Source: Xestospongia muta
Taxonomy: Eukaryota; Porifera; Demospongiae; Haplosclerida; Petrosiidae
NCBI GenBank assembly: GCA_963693285.1
Contig: OY848919.1
Location: forward strand, 3,539,827 to 3,603,826
Reading direction: 5' to 3'
DNA length: 64,000 nucleotides
Numbering within the stretch: position 1 is the first letter of the stretch; each line of letters opens with the position of its first letter. The position numbers and the translations under genes are program-made. The notes below the pieces were generated by a model, which ran no database searches, was not told where the DNA came from, and saw only the letters and a program-made list of their open reading frames with translations. Shown in pieces: positions 29,187 through 40,270 of this stretch.

Positions 29187-29610
29187 ATGTCTTCCTCCCC
29201 AAAATGCTTTGCTGGCAAACAGTAATACATAACAGTATGTACTAAGTTAATGACATTAGTGTAATATAATGTAGTACATTGGCTTATGAATAATGAATAT
29301 TCGCTCCTTTGGAATTTGGTAAATCCCTGTTAATTATTTTGCTATAGTATGGGTGTGGTTAGATAAGTTTGTTCCCAATTAACTACAATGTATTCTATTT
29401 AAATTATTGTTATTTTTGTTTCCTTTTAAACGAGCTATGTTGGTGCAGTTACTGTGTTCTGTCCCGCTAACAAGACCACCGGACATTCCATTGACGAAGA
29501 GACTGTTGACAACAGTGACAATCTCTCACCTAATAATTAAACAGCTGCTGGACAGTCAAGCAAAGCAGTTTACTGATATAACTATTAGCAGATGTCAACA
29601 AAATATATAA
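29187..29610 (+). CDS. possible small plus-strand gene, divergent from the kinase gene
   Basis: Weak candidate. ATG at 29187 gives MSSSPKCFAGK and could splice from CA|GTAATA (about 29220) to an acceptor near 29434 (AAACGAG), continuing YVGAVTVFCPANKTTGHSID to a stop at about 29537. In another frame ATG 29437 gives an open frame to 29610 (MLVQLLCSVPLTRPPDIPLT). Neither resembles a family I know. The 82-bp gap to the kinase ATG would make a bidirectional promoter. It may equally be noncoding. Confidence 0.18.
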
Positions 29611-30668
29611 ATTTTATATGTGTGTTTTTGATCTACTCTGTTTGTTGATCTTGTAAAAGACAATGCATGGAATTTAGTCATGAATGTCTATATATTATAA
29701 CTAACTAAAATGATTTCTTATTTTATAATTGTGTTTAATGTGTTCATTATTTATATATTATAAACAAAGTAAGAACTGTCGTGTGTCTTTCAATGCAAGG
29801 ATCGATGGATGTCCGCAATCCAACTATCTTTATATTTGTGTTATTAATGTATATGTTTATTTCTATATTTCTTAGTTTTTTTATTACAACACAAAAGACA
29901 CTCAATAGCAAAGCTAATATAAAGAGCATCAATAACAATACAAGATAATGAGAATAAAATAAGGTAAAAGTAAAGGATTTATGATAAGTAATGATATTAA
30001 CAGATGGATGAATGAATAAATATGAACAATATGTATGGTATATTCCTGATAATTCTAAAATAAATAAGATATATTTTGCTTGAACTGACTTACAGAGTTA
30101 AGATCTTTGAATGAGGAGAAAAGGAAATTCCATGGGAAGATAGCACTGGGAAGGAAGGAGGATAGCAGAAGATCTGGAGAAGGGCAGGTTCAGGTTTAAT
30201 GGATGGGAAGAACATAAGTTGTGAGGCTAGCATATTTAATTATATAATAAAACTTGTGACATGTGGGGCAATGATAAAATTACAGCAAATACTGTACCCT
30301 GCATACTGTGCAATCAAGTATTATTACTTGTACACTCAGTATTTTTAAAATCACAATGACAGAATAAAAGCTGTGAGTGATGTACCAAATATATAGTTCT
30401 AGGATCTATATTAATAGGTTGGATGCTGTGATTGCAAGAATTAATAGTTACAATGAACATCCAGTGACTGTCTGGTAAGGCTGGTAAAAGTGACTAGTTA
30501 TAATTAAGTAACTAATGTTGACTTATATCTATCCTTATATTGCTTGAGTATGCACATGCTTGCTTAACAATAACAGACATACAATGACGTTTGCTATAAT
30601 CATATGGCGAGTCATATGATTCAAAATTATTATTATGCATACAGGAATCATCCCAAGCGTTAATTGAA
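29611..30668. other. spacer before the transporter array
   Basis: No convincing gene. Shortly upstream of the first transporter, 30599-30620 holds the inverted repeat ATCATATG and CATATGAT with a 6-bp spacer, and a CRE-like TGACGT lies at about 30585. Confidence 0.4.
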
Positions 30669-32402
30669 ATGGATGAATCAACTTCGCTTACAAGCCATGG
30701 CAATAAAGGGACTTCAACAAGATATATACGAAGGTATTGTTCAATTTGTTGTGTTCCCTTCAAAGGAGCTATCTTAGTGTTACTGTGGTCTTGTCTATTA
30801 CATTGTTTGGGCTTTTATCTTCTTATCATTAACCTCATAGAATATAGATCTTCCTTTAATATATATAATTCCTTGAGGGACAGCTTTATAATTTTGTTAA
30901 GTGCTAAAATTGTTACTCTTCTCTTTTATCCTGTGGCTGGTCTACTAGCGGAAACTCTACTCACTCGATATAAAGTTATGATGATAGGTACTGTAATAGC
31001 AGTGATTGGATTAGCTATAGTGTTATTGTCTACTATTAGTGGAACTGTCTTAATATATAAGAAAGGTGGCTTTAGTTTAGATTCTTCAATTTATATACCA
31101 GTCATCCCAGGATTTATAATCTATCATTTTGGACTTGGTTTATTTGAAGCTAATGCTATTCAATTTGGAACAGATCAGTTACAATTTGCTAGTAACGAAG
31201 AACTCAGTAAATTTGTACACTGGTACTTCTGGACATTGTTTGCTGTTCAATATACTCTTTCATCAATATTACCTTTCTTAACATTTGTAAATTTTAAATA
31301 CATAGCATGGATTTGGAATTTACATGCTGTTATTGCTCTTGCCTGCTCAGTGTTTGCAGCAATTGCATTCTTTAGACTCCAGGGTCATTTATTTACTGAG
31401 CCAGTGGGTCACACCAATCCAGTCAAGCAGATAATTGAAGTGATGAGCTATTCTTGGAAACACAAACAACCGGTTAGACGTAGTGCCTTTACATATGGAG
31501 AGGCTCCTCCTTCCAGACTAGATCTAGGTAAAGAGAGATACGGAGGACCATTTACTACTGAGCAAGTTGAAGATGTTAAGAGTTTTGGACGGATTTTTTT
31601 GCTGATGCTGTCGTTATTTGGTTTATCATTACTTCTGGGTTCTAATGGACAAATGGGAGATATTTATGATGACTACTACAATGGAAATGGAACGAAAATA
31701 TTTTCATTTGTTGCAGTTAAAATGGGAGACTCATATGCTATCTATTATGTCATCATAATTGGTATTCCAGTGTACATGTGTCTAATACGACTTTGTTTAC
31801 GTCATCCTCTACCTAACATGTTAAAAAAATTAGGAATCGGTTTGTTGATGATAATTGTAGCCTTAGTTCTGACCACTATTTACATAGCACTGATGCATAT
31901 GACTTACACTTACGAGGGCATAGAATGTTTCTCTAACATGTCGAGTCTTATTAGCATACACGATACACATGGTCTAGGTGGATACATTACATTTCTCTTT
32001 ATAATAACTCAGTTTTTCAATGGATTAGCTTACTTACTGGTATTCCTGACTGCACTTGAGTTTATCTTAGCTCAGGCTCCACGTAGTATGCAGGGTCTCC
32101 TCATTGGACTATGGTATGCCTACCAGTCACTAACAGTAGTTGTCAGACTAGTCTCAGTACTAACACTACAAGATGTACACTGTCACTACTGGCCCTATAT
32201 TGTCAAGACAATCTTGGCTATAGTCTCTCTTCTCTTTTTTCTTCTTATATCTCGTTGGTACAAATATCGTCAAAGAGAAGAACCATCTAATATTAATCGT
32301 CAAGCTATTATTGAAGAGTATACAGAGAGACAACTAATACATACAAATACTACCAATGTTGATACTGGTGACATAATAATAGAAGATCCTTTTGATTATT
32401 AA
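30669..32402 (+). CDS. POT/SLC15-like transporter 1 (577 aa, single exon)
   Basis: A member of the POT (PTR2, major facilitator) superfamily, which in other members carries oligopeptides or nitrate with protons across membranes. About 12 hydrophobic helices are visible. Family landmarks: AGLLAETLLTRYKVMMIGT after helix 2, QFGTDQLQFASNEELSKF (the GGDQF-loop equivalent), a cytosolic loop with SRLDLGKERYGGPFTTEQVE, and LEFILAQAPRSMQGLLIG (PTR2 signature 2). Helix 1 (about residues 33-57) reads LLWSCLLHCLGFY and lacks the ExxERFxYY motif used for proton coupling, so mechanism and substrate are open. The N-terminus has the array-specific RYCSICCVPFKGA. The tail ends IIIEDPFDY. Start ATG is shared in sequence with copies 2 and 3. 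First and most diverged of the DFDY-tail group. Confidence 0.9.
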   Translation: MDESTSLTSHGNKGTSTRYIRRYCSICCVPFKGAILVLLWSCLLHCLGFYLLIINLIEYRSSFNIYNSLRDSFIILLSAKIVTLLFYPVAGLLAETLLTRYKVMMIGTVIAVIGLAIVLLSTISGTVLIYKKGGFSLDSSIYIPVIPGFIIYHFGLGLFEANAIQFGTDQLQFASNEELSKFVHWYFWTLFAVQYTLSSILPFLTFVNFKYIAWIWNLHAVIALACSVFAAIAFFRLQGHLFTEPVGHTNPVKQIIEVMSYSWKHKQPVRRSAFTYGEAPPSRLDLGKERYGGPFTTEQVEDVKSFGRIFLLMLSLFGLSLLLGSNGQMGDIYDDYYNGNGTKIFSFVAVKMGDSYAIYYVIIIGIPVYMCLIRLCLRHPLPNMLKKLGIGLLMIIVALVLTTIYIALMHMTYTYEGIECFSNMSSLISIHDTHGLGGYITFLFIITQFFNGLAYLLVFLTALEFILAQAPRSMQGLLIGLWYAYQSLTVVVRLVSVLTLQDVHCHYWPYIVKTILAIVSLLFFLLISRWYKYRQREEPSNINRQAIIEEYTERQLIHTNTTNVDTGDIIIEDPFDY

Positions 32403-32496
32403 CTATTTATACTTGTTTGATCTATTTTGGAATACTTATCATTATAATAACCATAAATTATGAGTATATTACTTCATCTACAAACTACATATAGTT

Positions 32497-32589
32497 TTAT
32501 GAAGAGTATACAGAGAGAGAGCTGACAAGAAAAGGCACTGTATTTGTTGTTGAAAATAATGAATTAGATTCTGATCAATTTTCAGACTA
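32497..32589 (+). pseudogene. orphan C-terminal tail of a transporter copy
   Basis: In frame it reads YEEYTERELTRKGTVF then VVENNELDSDQFSD and a stop. The first half matches the EEYTERQL end of the array transporters; the second half is a tail type no intact copy has. A fossil of a lost array member. Confidence 0.55.
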
Positions 32590-32859
32590 GATTAGCTATT
32601 TGTGTGTGCTCATTAAAAGAGTAATTATATAATACACAAACATAAAATGAGCTGAACCATTTTAAGATATACTACCATTCTATTATATTATTTCCTTAAA
32701 CATTTAGTGACATATTTGGATATGTAGGCATATGCTGACAGTTTGTGTAGATTTAAATAATAATGCATATTTTGACTATAAATGTAGTAGCTAATCATAA
32801 TAGTTATTTTATACACAATTGTATGCTAACAGAGTTTTAACTAGCTATTTAGCTAAACT

Positions 32860-33560
32860 AAATAGAAGAATCAACACTATGTACAAGCCATGGCAAAAAA
32901 GGCTACGACCTTTCTTTAGCCAGTGGTCAGTGTACTAGCTGAACCACTCACTCAATATAATGTTATGTTGATTCAACTGTAATAGCATATAATTGGATTA
33001 GCCATTAACTTAATATCTGCTATTGTTGCAACTATTGTAATACATCGTAATAGTAATATTAATTCTTTTGATGTATCTGCTTTTGTACCAGTTGTTTCCA
33101 GATTCAAAATGTATAATTTTGGACTTGGTATATTTGAAAGTAACGCTATTCATGGAGTTTGGAACTGGTCATTACAATATTGCTAGTAATGAAGAACTCA
33201 GTATATTTGTACACTGGTACTTCTTGACATTGTATGCTGTTCAATATACACTTTAATCTGTATAATGCTATTCTTTGTCATATACATAAAGTAATATCTG
33301 TTAATAAAATTTGTTATTGCCTTTATACGCTAACTAATTGCAGTAATTATAAGTAATTTATGTTGTTATCCTTATTTGTTTATACTGAACCAGTGGGTCA
33401 ATTAATCCAGTTAAACAGATTAATAAGATATTAACTTATGCTGCACAATGCAATCAACCATCGAGATGTAGTGCCTTCAATTATGGAGGACTACCTCCAT
33501 CCAGACTAGATTTATTTAAAGTGAGATATGGAGGATCTTTTATGATCATTGTTACACTCA
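32860..33560 (+). pseudogene. decayed transporter copy (N-terminal half)
   Basis: Begins with a remnant of the start region (GAATCAACACTATGTACAAG, compare ATGGATGAATCAACTTC of copy 1) and continues through recognisable pieces of the FEANAIQF, SNEELSKFVHWYF, EPVGHTNPVKQ and PPSRLDLGKERYGG regions, with many stops, frameshifts and deletions. It ends at about codon 300, where unique sequence leads into the promoter of copy 2. Confidence 0.8.
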
Positions 33561-33670
33561 AATATAATTCCATTATACTTATTAGCAGATTATTATCGAG
33601 ACCAGTAATGGTACCATTTATACAAAGTATACTTAACAAGTAATGTATGTTCATACTATGTAGTGTATAC

Positions 33671-33677
33671 TATAAAG
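33671..33677 (+). promoter_or_regulatory. TATA box of transporter 2
   Basis: TATAAAG 43 nt upstream of the ATG, inside a block (about 33645-33719) repeated before copy 3 (TATAAAG at 37262-37268) and, altered, before copy 5. Conservation between copies supports a core promoter. Confidence 0.5.
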
Positions 33678-33719
33678 TTATTAAATTATGAACATTATTA
33701 TAACTAACTAGACAGTAAA

Positions 33720-35450
33720 ATGGATGAATCAACCCTACTTACACGGAACGACGAGAAAAGTACTTCAGAAAAATATTTATCAAAATATTGTACCATTTGT
33801 TGTGTTCCCTTCAAAGGAGCTCTCCTAGTGTTAGTGTGGTCTTGTCTATTACATTGTTTGGATATCTATATTCTACTTCTAAGTATAATAGAAGATGGTG
33901 CCAGTTTGAATAAGTCTTTGAGGGACATTTTTATAATTTTTTTAAGTGGTAAAATTGTGACTTTTCTTTTTTATCCTGTAGCCGGTCTACTAGCTGAAAC
34001 ATTACTCACTCGATATAAAGTTATGATGATAGGTACTGTAGTAGCAGTGATTGGATTAATTGTAGCTTCATTGTCTGCTATTCCTGGAACTATTGTAATG
34101 TTTCGTAATGGTAATTTTAATGACACTAATGCTGAATCTGGTTTCATACCAATTGTTTTTGGATTTATAATCTATTATTTTGGACTTAGTTTATTTGAAG
34201 CTAATGCTATTCAATTTGGAACAGATCAGTTACAATTTGCTAGTAATGAAGAGCTCAGTAAATTTGTTCACTGGTACTTCTGGACATTATATGTTGTTCA
34301 AACTACTCTTTCCTCTTTATTGCCATTCTGTAGCTTTTTTTACTTAAAGTACATTATGTGGATTTGGATATTAGTATCTGTTATTTGCTTTGCCTGTTTA
34401 TTATTGGTTTTTGTTATAATCTGCTGTTGTCGTCATCATTTATTTACTGAGCCAGTGGGTCACACCAATCCAGTTAAACAGATCATTAAAGTATTGAGCT
34501 TTTCAGCACAACACAAACAACCATTGAGACGTAGTGCCTTCACTTATGGAGAGCTAACTCCCTCCAGACTAGATCTTGGTAAAGAGAAATATGGAGGACC
34601 ATTCACAACTGAACAAGTTGAAAATGTTAAGAGTTTTGGAAGGATTTTGTTGTTGATGGTGTCCTTATTTGGATTCTTGTTACTTCAGGGTTCTAATGGG
34701 GAACCGGGAGATATATATTTCAACTATTATTATAGAAATGGAACTGAGCGGTCTTCATCATTAGAAGTTGGAGCATCATTTTTTTTCATGTACTATGTCA
34801 CAATAATTGGTATTCCAGTGTACATGAGTCTACTACAACCTTGTTTACGTCATCATCTACCTAATATGTTAAAGAAAATGGGAATTGGTTTGTTAATGAT
34901 AATTGTAGCATTTATTCTCACTACTGTTTATATAGCACTGATGTATATCAGTTATACTTATAATGATGTAGTATGTTTCTCTAATGAAACATTTGTCAGT
35001 ATTCTACCAGACCCTTTTGGTTTACAAGGATCCGAAATCTTCCTTCTCATCACATCACAGTTTATCAGTGGATTAAGTTACTTACTGGTGTTCCTGACTA
35101 TACTGGAGTTTATCTTAGCTCAGGCTCCACGTAGTATGCAGGGTCTCCTCATTGGACTATGGTATGCCTACCAGTCACTAGCAGTAGGTGTCAGACTAGT
35201 CTCAGTACTAACACTACAAGATGTACACTGTCACTACTGGCCCTATATTGTCAAGACAGTCTTGGCTATAGTCTCGTTTCTCCTCTATCTTCTTGTTTCT
35301 CGTTGGTATAAATATCGTCAAAGAGATGAACCCTCAAATATTAATCGTCAAGCTATAATTGAAGAGTATACAGAGAGACAACTAATAAATACAAGTACTA
35401 CCAATGTTGATACCATTGACATAATTATAGAAGATTCTTTTGATTATTAA
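33720..35450 (+). CDS. POT/SLC15-like transporter 2 (576 aa, single exon)
   Basis: Same architecture as copy 1: about 12 helices, AGLLAETLLTRYK, FEANAIQFGTDQLQF, PSRLDLGKEKYGGPFTTEQ, EFILAQAPRSMQGLL. Helix 1 has LVWSCLLHCLDIY, again without ExxER. The C-terminal half is almost the same as copy 3 at DNA and protein level (tail TIDIIIEDSFDY), while the N-terminal half differs more, which fits duplication of the unit plus gene conversion. It is preceded by a decayed copy and followed by a CA repeat, as copy 3 is. No introns, no broken codons. Confidence 0.9.
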   Translation: MDESTLLTRNDEKSTSEKYLSKYCTICCVPFKGALLVLVWSCLLHCLDIYILLLSIIEDGASLNKSLRDIFIIFLSGKIVTFLFYPVAGLLAETLLTRYKVMMIGTVVAVIGLIVASLSAIPGTIVMFRNGNFNDTNAESGFIPIVFGFIIYYFGLSLFEANAIQFGTDQLQFASNEELSKFVHWYFWTLYVVQTTLSSLLPFCSFFYLKYIMWIWILVSVICFACLLLVFVIICCCRHHLFTEPVGHTNPVKQIIKVLSFSAQHKQPLRRSAFTYGELTPSRLDLGKEKYGGPFTTEQVENVKSFGRILLLMVSLFGFLLLQGSNGEPGDIYFNYYYRNGTERSSSLEVGASFFFMYYVTIIGIPVYMSLLQPCLRHHLPNMLKKMGIGLLMIIVAFILTTVYIALMYISYTYNDVVCFSNETFVSILPDPFGLQGSEIFLLITSQFISGLSYLLVFLTILEFILAQAPRSMQGLLIGLWYAYQSLAVGVRLVSVLTLQDVHCHYWPYIVKTVLAIVSFLLYLLVSRWYKYRQRDEPSNINRQAIIEEYTERQLINTSTTNVDTIDIIIEDSFDY

Positions 35451-35757
35451 CTATTTATACTTGTTTGATCTATTTTGGATAACATTAATAACCACAAATT
35501 ATGAGTATATTACTTCATCTACAAACTACACTTAGGTTCTGTAATAAATTAGATTATCACTTTAAGGTTCTGACCTCTATAAAGAAAGATATAGGACTAG
35601 TTATATGTAATCCAATATTAATATAATGTTATGGTGATGTTAATATCTGAGTAAATTATTTTTGTATTATATTAATATGAAACATTATTTATGGTATTGA
35701 AAATTATGGTCAGTGATCAATAATAACAACAATTAAAGTATCTACACACATGTATTA

Positions 35758-35806
<49 letters not shown>

Positions 35807-36330
35807 ACATTTATAATGAACACTATATGTTTGTAGGAGTCACATATAGTTAGTTTGTTTTGGGAGTATGTGAAATTTGCGTAGTCATTACTTAGCATAC
35901 TTGTAATAGCAATGCATATTAATCAATTACAATAATATTATGGTACATATAATAAGTAATCTGTCACTCTTAATAGAATATTTCTGGAATCTGCATCAGT
36001 TTATATTACCAGTCATATTATAGTGATTATTTTAACTTATGTGTATTATCCTAGTTGATCTGAGCCTAAAAATAACACTCTCAGCTACAAACTAGTACAG
36101 CACATAATAATGATGTTAACAATGAAGTGTATATGTATATAGATTATATTGATTTTAATAAGTAAAGCACCAAAAGAGTGTAACTGAAACTTAAACACAT
36201 AATTTATAATTACTTCAAATAAACAAGATATCCATTTTACTAGTGTAGGATGGAGATGTCAAGGTCATTTTTTAGCTCATAGAAAATTAAGTGTGTACCA
36301 TTTGTCATTAATTATTTTAACAAGCTTAAA
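35451..36330. repeat. duplicated transporter 3' flank with (CA)n
   Basis: Contains the (CA)n tract 35760-35802 and the blocks TAGTTAGTTTGTTTTGGGAG and GATTTGAGCCTAAA-like, which recur after copy 3 (about 39240-39720) and again at 45420-45960. No gene. Confidence 0.75.
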
Positions 36331-36960
36331 GGACGTTGTTATAGCTTTTAATTTCTAAAATTGTGACTTTTTTCCATTTTCCTGTGGCTGATTTATTAGC
36401 TGAAACACTACTCACTCGATAAAAAGTTATGATGATATAGGTACTGTAATAGGAGTGATTGGATTAGTTGTAGCTTCATTGTCTGCTATTGGAACTGTTT
36501 TAATAGTAATATTAAGAGTATTGACATATCTGTTTTCATATCATTTTTTATTTATAATCTATTATTTTGGACTTAGTTTATTTGAAGATAATGCTATTTA
36601 GTTTAGAAGAGATCAGGTACACTTTCTGGAAATGATGAACATAGTAAATTTATTCACTGATGCTTCTGGACATTGTATGCTGTTTGATATATGTTTTCAT
36701 ATCTGTAGCACCATTCTTCATATATAAAAAATGGTATTTATTAATAAAATTTGTTATTATGCTCACTAATTGTTGTGATTGTAATTTGTTCGTGTTATCA
36801 TGAACCAGTGGGTCACATTAATCCAGTTAAACATTAAGATATTAACAATCAACCGTTAAGATAAAGTGTCTCACTTATGGAGAGCTACCTCCCTCCAGAC
36901 TAGATCTAGCCAAAGAGAGATATGGAGGATCTTTCATGATCACTGTTGCACTCGAATGTA
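36330..36960 (+). pseudogene. decayed transporter copy (middle portion)
   Basis: Pieces corresponding to KIVTLLFYPVAGLLAETL, IIYYFGLSLFEANAI, EPVGHTNPVK and GELPPSRLDLAKERYGG are recognisable, with stops (for example TAG after AATGCTATT) and small deletions. It is the partner of the decayed copy at 32860-33560, so the duplicated unit is decayed copy plus intact copy plus CA flank, about 3.6 kb. Confidence 0.8.
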
Positions 36961-37310
36961 CAACTATGTAGTGATAGCATATATTAAAGAATATTTAGAT
37001 TTATGGTAACTGTTTATGTTGAAAGTCCAATAATAATGAACCAATATATTCAATTATATGATTTCAGTAATTCAATGCAATTGTGAGAAAGTAGTCGAGG
37101 GTGCAATGTGATTAAAGTTCTTGTTTTTTCATCTTATTAATATATTAATATATGTAATACCAATATACCTATTAGGAGATTATATCGAGACCAGCAGTGG
37201 CACTATTGTTATACAAAATGTACTTAACAAATAATGTAAGTTCATACTACGTAGTTTATACTATAAAGTTATTAAATTATGAATATTATTAGAACTAACT
37301 AGACAATAAA

Positions 37311-39041
37311 ATGGATGAATCAACCCTACTTACAAGGAACGGCAAGAAAAGCACTTCAGCAAAATACTTATCAAAATATTGTACCATTTGTTGTGTTCCC
37401 TTTAAAGGAGCTCTCCTAGTGTTAGTGTGGTCTTGTCTATTACATTGTCTGGACATCTATATTCTACTTCTAGGTATCTTGAGAAATAGTGCCAGTTTGA
37501 ATAAGTCTTTGAGGGACATTTTTATAATTTTTTTAAGTGCTAAAATTGTGACTTTTCTCCTTTATCCTGTGGCTGGTCTACTAGCTGAAACATTACTCAC
37601 TCGATATAAAGTTATGATGTTTGGTACTGTAATATCAGTGATTGGATTAGCTGTGGCTTCATTGTCTGCTATAGCTGGAACTATTGTAATATATATTAAT
37701 GGTAATATCAATGACACTACTTCTGAATCTGCTATCATACCAATCGTTCCTGGATTTATAATCTATTATTTTGGACTTAGTTTATTCGAAGCTAATGCTA
37801 TTCAATTTGGAACAGATCAGTTACAATTTGCTAGTAATGAAGAACTCAGTAAATTTGTTCACTGGTACTTCTGGACATTGTATGCTGTTCAATCTACTCT
37901 TTCATCTTTAATACCATTTTTAAGTTTTTTAAACTACAAATACATAGCATGGATTTGGATTTTAATATCTATTACTGCCCTTACCTGTTCAGTAATAGCT
38001 CTCATTTTAACAAGTCACTATCGTCATCATTTATTTACTGAGCCAGTGGGTCACACTAACCCAGTCAAACAGATTGTTAAAGTGTTAACATTTATTGGAA
38101 AACACAAACAACCAGTAAGACGTAGTGCCTTCACTTATGGGGAGCTACCTCCCTCCAGACTAGATCTTGGTAAAGAGAGATATGGAGGACTGTTCACAAC
38201 TGAACAAGTTGAAAATGTTAAGAGTTTTGGAAGGATTTTGTTGTTGATGCTGTCCTTATTCGGAATCTTGTTACTTCAGGGATCTAATGGGCAACCAGGA
38301 GATATATATTTAAACTATTATTATAGAAATGGAACTGAATTGTATTCATCATTAGAAATTGGAGCATCATTTTTTTTCATGTACTATGTCATCATAATTG
38401 GTATTCCAGTGTACATGTGTCTACTACGACCTTGTTTACATTATCATCTACCTAATATGTTAAAGAAAATGGGAATTGGTTTGTTAATGATAATTGTAGC
38501 ATTTACTCTCACTACTGTTTATATAGCACTGATGTATATCAGTTATACTTATAATGATGTAGTATGTTTCTCTAATGAAACATTTGTCAGTATTCTACCA
38601 GACCCTTTTGGTTTACAAGGATATGAAATCTTTCTTCTCATCACATCACAGTTTATCAGTGGATTAAGTTACTTACTGGTGTTCCTGACTATACTGGAGT
38701 TTATCTTAGCTCAGGCTCCACGTAGTATGCAGGGTCTCCTCATTGGACTATGGTATGCCTACCAGTCACTAGCAGTAGGTGTCAGACTAGTCTCAGTACT
38801 AACACTACAAGATGTGCACTGTCACTACTGGCCCTATATTGTCAAGACAGTCTTGGCTATAGTCTCGTTTCTCCTCTATCTTCTTGTTTCTCGTTGGTAT
38901 AAATATCGTCAAAGAGATGAACCCTCAAATATTAATTGTCAAGCTATTATTGAAGAGTACACAGAGAGACAACTAATAAATACAAGTACTACCAATGTTG
39001 ATACCATTGACATAATTATAGAAGATTCTTTTGATTATTAA
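37311..39041 (+). CDS. POT/SLC15-like transporter 3 (576 aa, single exon)
   Basis: Intact POT-family copy with the same landmarks (AGLLAETLLTRYKVMMFGT, QFGTDQLQF, SRLDLGKERYGGLFTTEQ, LAQAPRSMQGLL) and the same absence of ExxER in helix 1. From about residue 330 to the end it is almost identical to copy 2, with isolated changes such as FGLQGY for FGLQGS and NINCQAII for NINRQAII. TATA box 49 nt before the ATG. Confidence 0.9.
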   Translation: MDESTLLTRNGKKSTSAKYLSKYCTICCVPFKGALLVLVWSCLLHCLDIYILLLGILRNSASLNKSLRDIFIIFLSAKIVTFLLYPVAGLLAETLLTRYKVMMFGTVISVIGLAVASLSAIAGTIVIYINGNINDTTSESAIIPIVPGFIIYYFGLSLFEANAIQFGTDQLQFASNEELSKFVHWYFWTLYAVQSTLSSLIPFLSFLNYKYIAWIWILISITALTCSVIALILTSHYRHHLFTEPVGHTNPVKQIVKVLTFIGKHKQPVRRSAFTYGELPPSRLDLGKERYGGLFTTEQVENVKSFGRILLLMLSLFGILLLQGSNGQPGDIYLNYYYRNGTELYSSLEIGASFFFMYYVIIIGIPVYMCLLRPCLHYHLPNMLKKMGIGLLMIIVAFTLTTVYIALMYISYTYNDVVCFSNETFVSILPDPFGLQGYEIFLLITSQFISGLSYLLVFLTILEFILAQAPRSMQGLLIGLWYAYQSLAVGVRLVSVLTLQDVHCHYWPYIVKTVLAIVSFLLYLLVSRWYKYRQRDEPSNINCQAIIEEYTERQLINTSTTNVDTIDIIIEDSFDY

Positions 39042-39257
39042 TACTTGTTTGATCTTTTGGTAATACTTAATATTAATAATCACAAATTTTGAAAGCATTA
39101 CTTCATCTACAAACTACACCTAGGTTCTGTGATAAACTAGATTCTGACCTCTATATACAGAGGATATAGGACTAGTTTTAATTGCACATTATTATGGCAT
39201 TTTGATGGTTTGTGATCTATAATAACAAAAATTAAAATATCTACAGGTATGTATTAT

Positions 39258-39289
<32 letters not shown>

Positions 39290-39870
39290 TGTAGTCATTA
39301 GACTCATTACTTAACATACTTGTAATAGCAATGTATATTAATCAATTACAATAATATTATAGTAATTATATTACTACTGTCACTCTTAATATGATATTTC
39401 TGAAATTTACATCAGTTTATATTACCAGTCATAGTGATTTTTTAATTTAAGTGAAATTTTCTAGTTGATTTGAGCCTAAAGAAAATACTCTGAGCTACAA
39501 ACCAGTACTCTTTCCCTTTTGTATCTGTACAACACATAATAATGAAGTTAACGATGAAGTGTATAAGAAGTAAAGCACCAAAGAGTGCCACTAAAACTTA
39601 AAACATATAATTTATTATTACTTTAAATAAACAAAACATCTATTTTACTTGTGCAGGGTGGAGATGTCAAAGTCATTTTGTTAGCTCATAGAAAATTAAA
39701 TGCATATTATTTGTCATTGTTAATACATGCTTATTTACCTTAATTTTATCTATCCACCATGAACTTTTATGTCATCAAAATAGTGACACCATCTATTGAA
39801 TGTTTCTAAGAGAATGTACTAATCGCACAAATATAGATATTATTCCATTACCACATTACATTTTGAAGGA

Positions 39871-39915
<45 letters not shown>

Positions 39916-40070
39916 GTTCTCAAGAGATGTCTCCTTTTTAAGGTGTAATGTAATCTGAAGAGATATAATGTAATGTAATCAAACGATAAACCAAACAGAC
40001 CATATAATTATACATAAAAACATTTTATAAAAACTGATTTAATTTAGGACTGGTTAATATCAGATACAAT
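39042..40070. repeat. 3' flank of copy 3 with (CA)n and (TA)n
   Basis: CA tract at about 39258-39286 and TA tract at about 39870-39912. 39240-40330 is duplicated at 45420-46690. No gene. Confidence 0.7.
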
Positions 40071-40074
40071 GATA

Positions 40075-40270
40075 CAATCTATTTAACTGGATTAGTGTGA
40101 CCAAGTTGCTCAATAAACAATTATAATCACAATCAGTGGACATATAAAGGCAATAACAGATTTTAATATTACATACAATGATATATGTATAATGGTATTA
40201 CAAAATAAAAGTGTATATTGAACAATATACAATGTCCAGAAGTAACAGTGTACATATTTACTGAAAGGTA
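40075..40270 (-). pseudogene. inverted transporter remnant
   Basis: On the minus strand it reads TTTCAGTAAATATGTACACT, then pieces like YFWTLYIVQYT and SHTNPVK with stops. Antisense to the rest of the array and homologous to the inverted remnant at 46490-47010. Confidence 0.65.
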
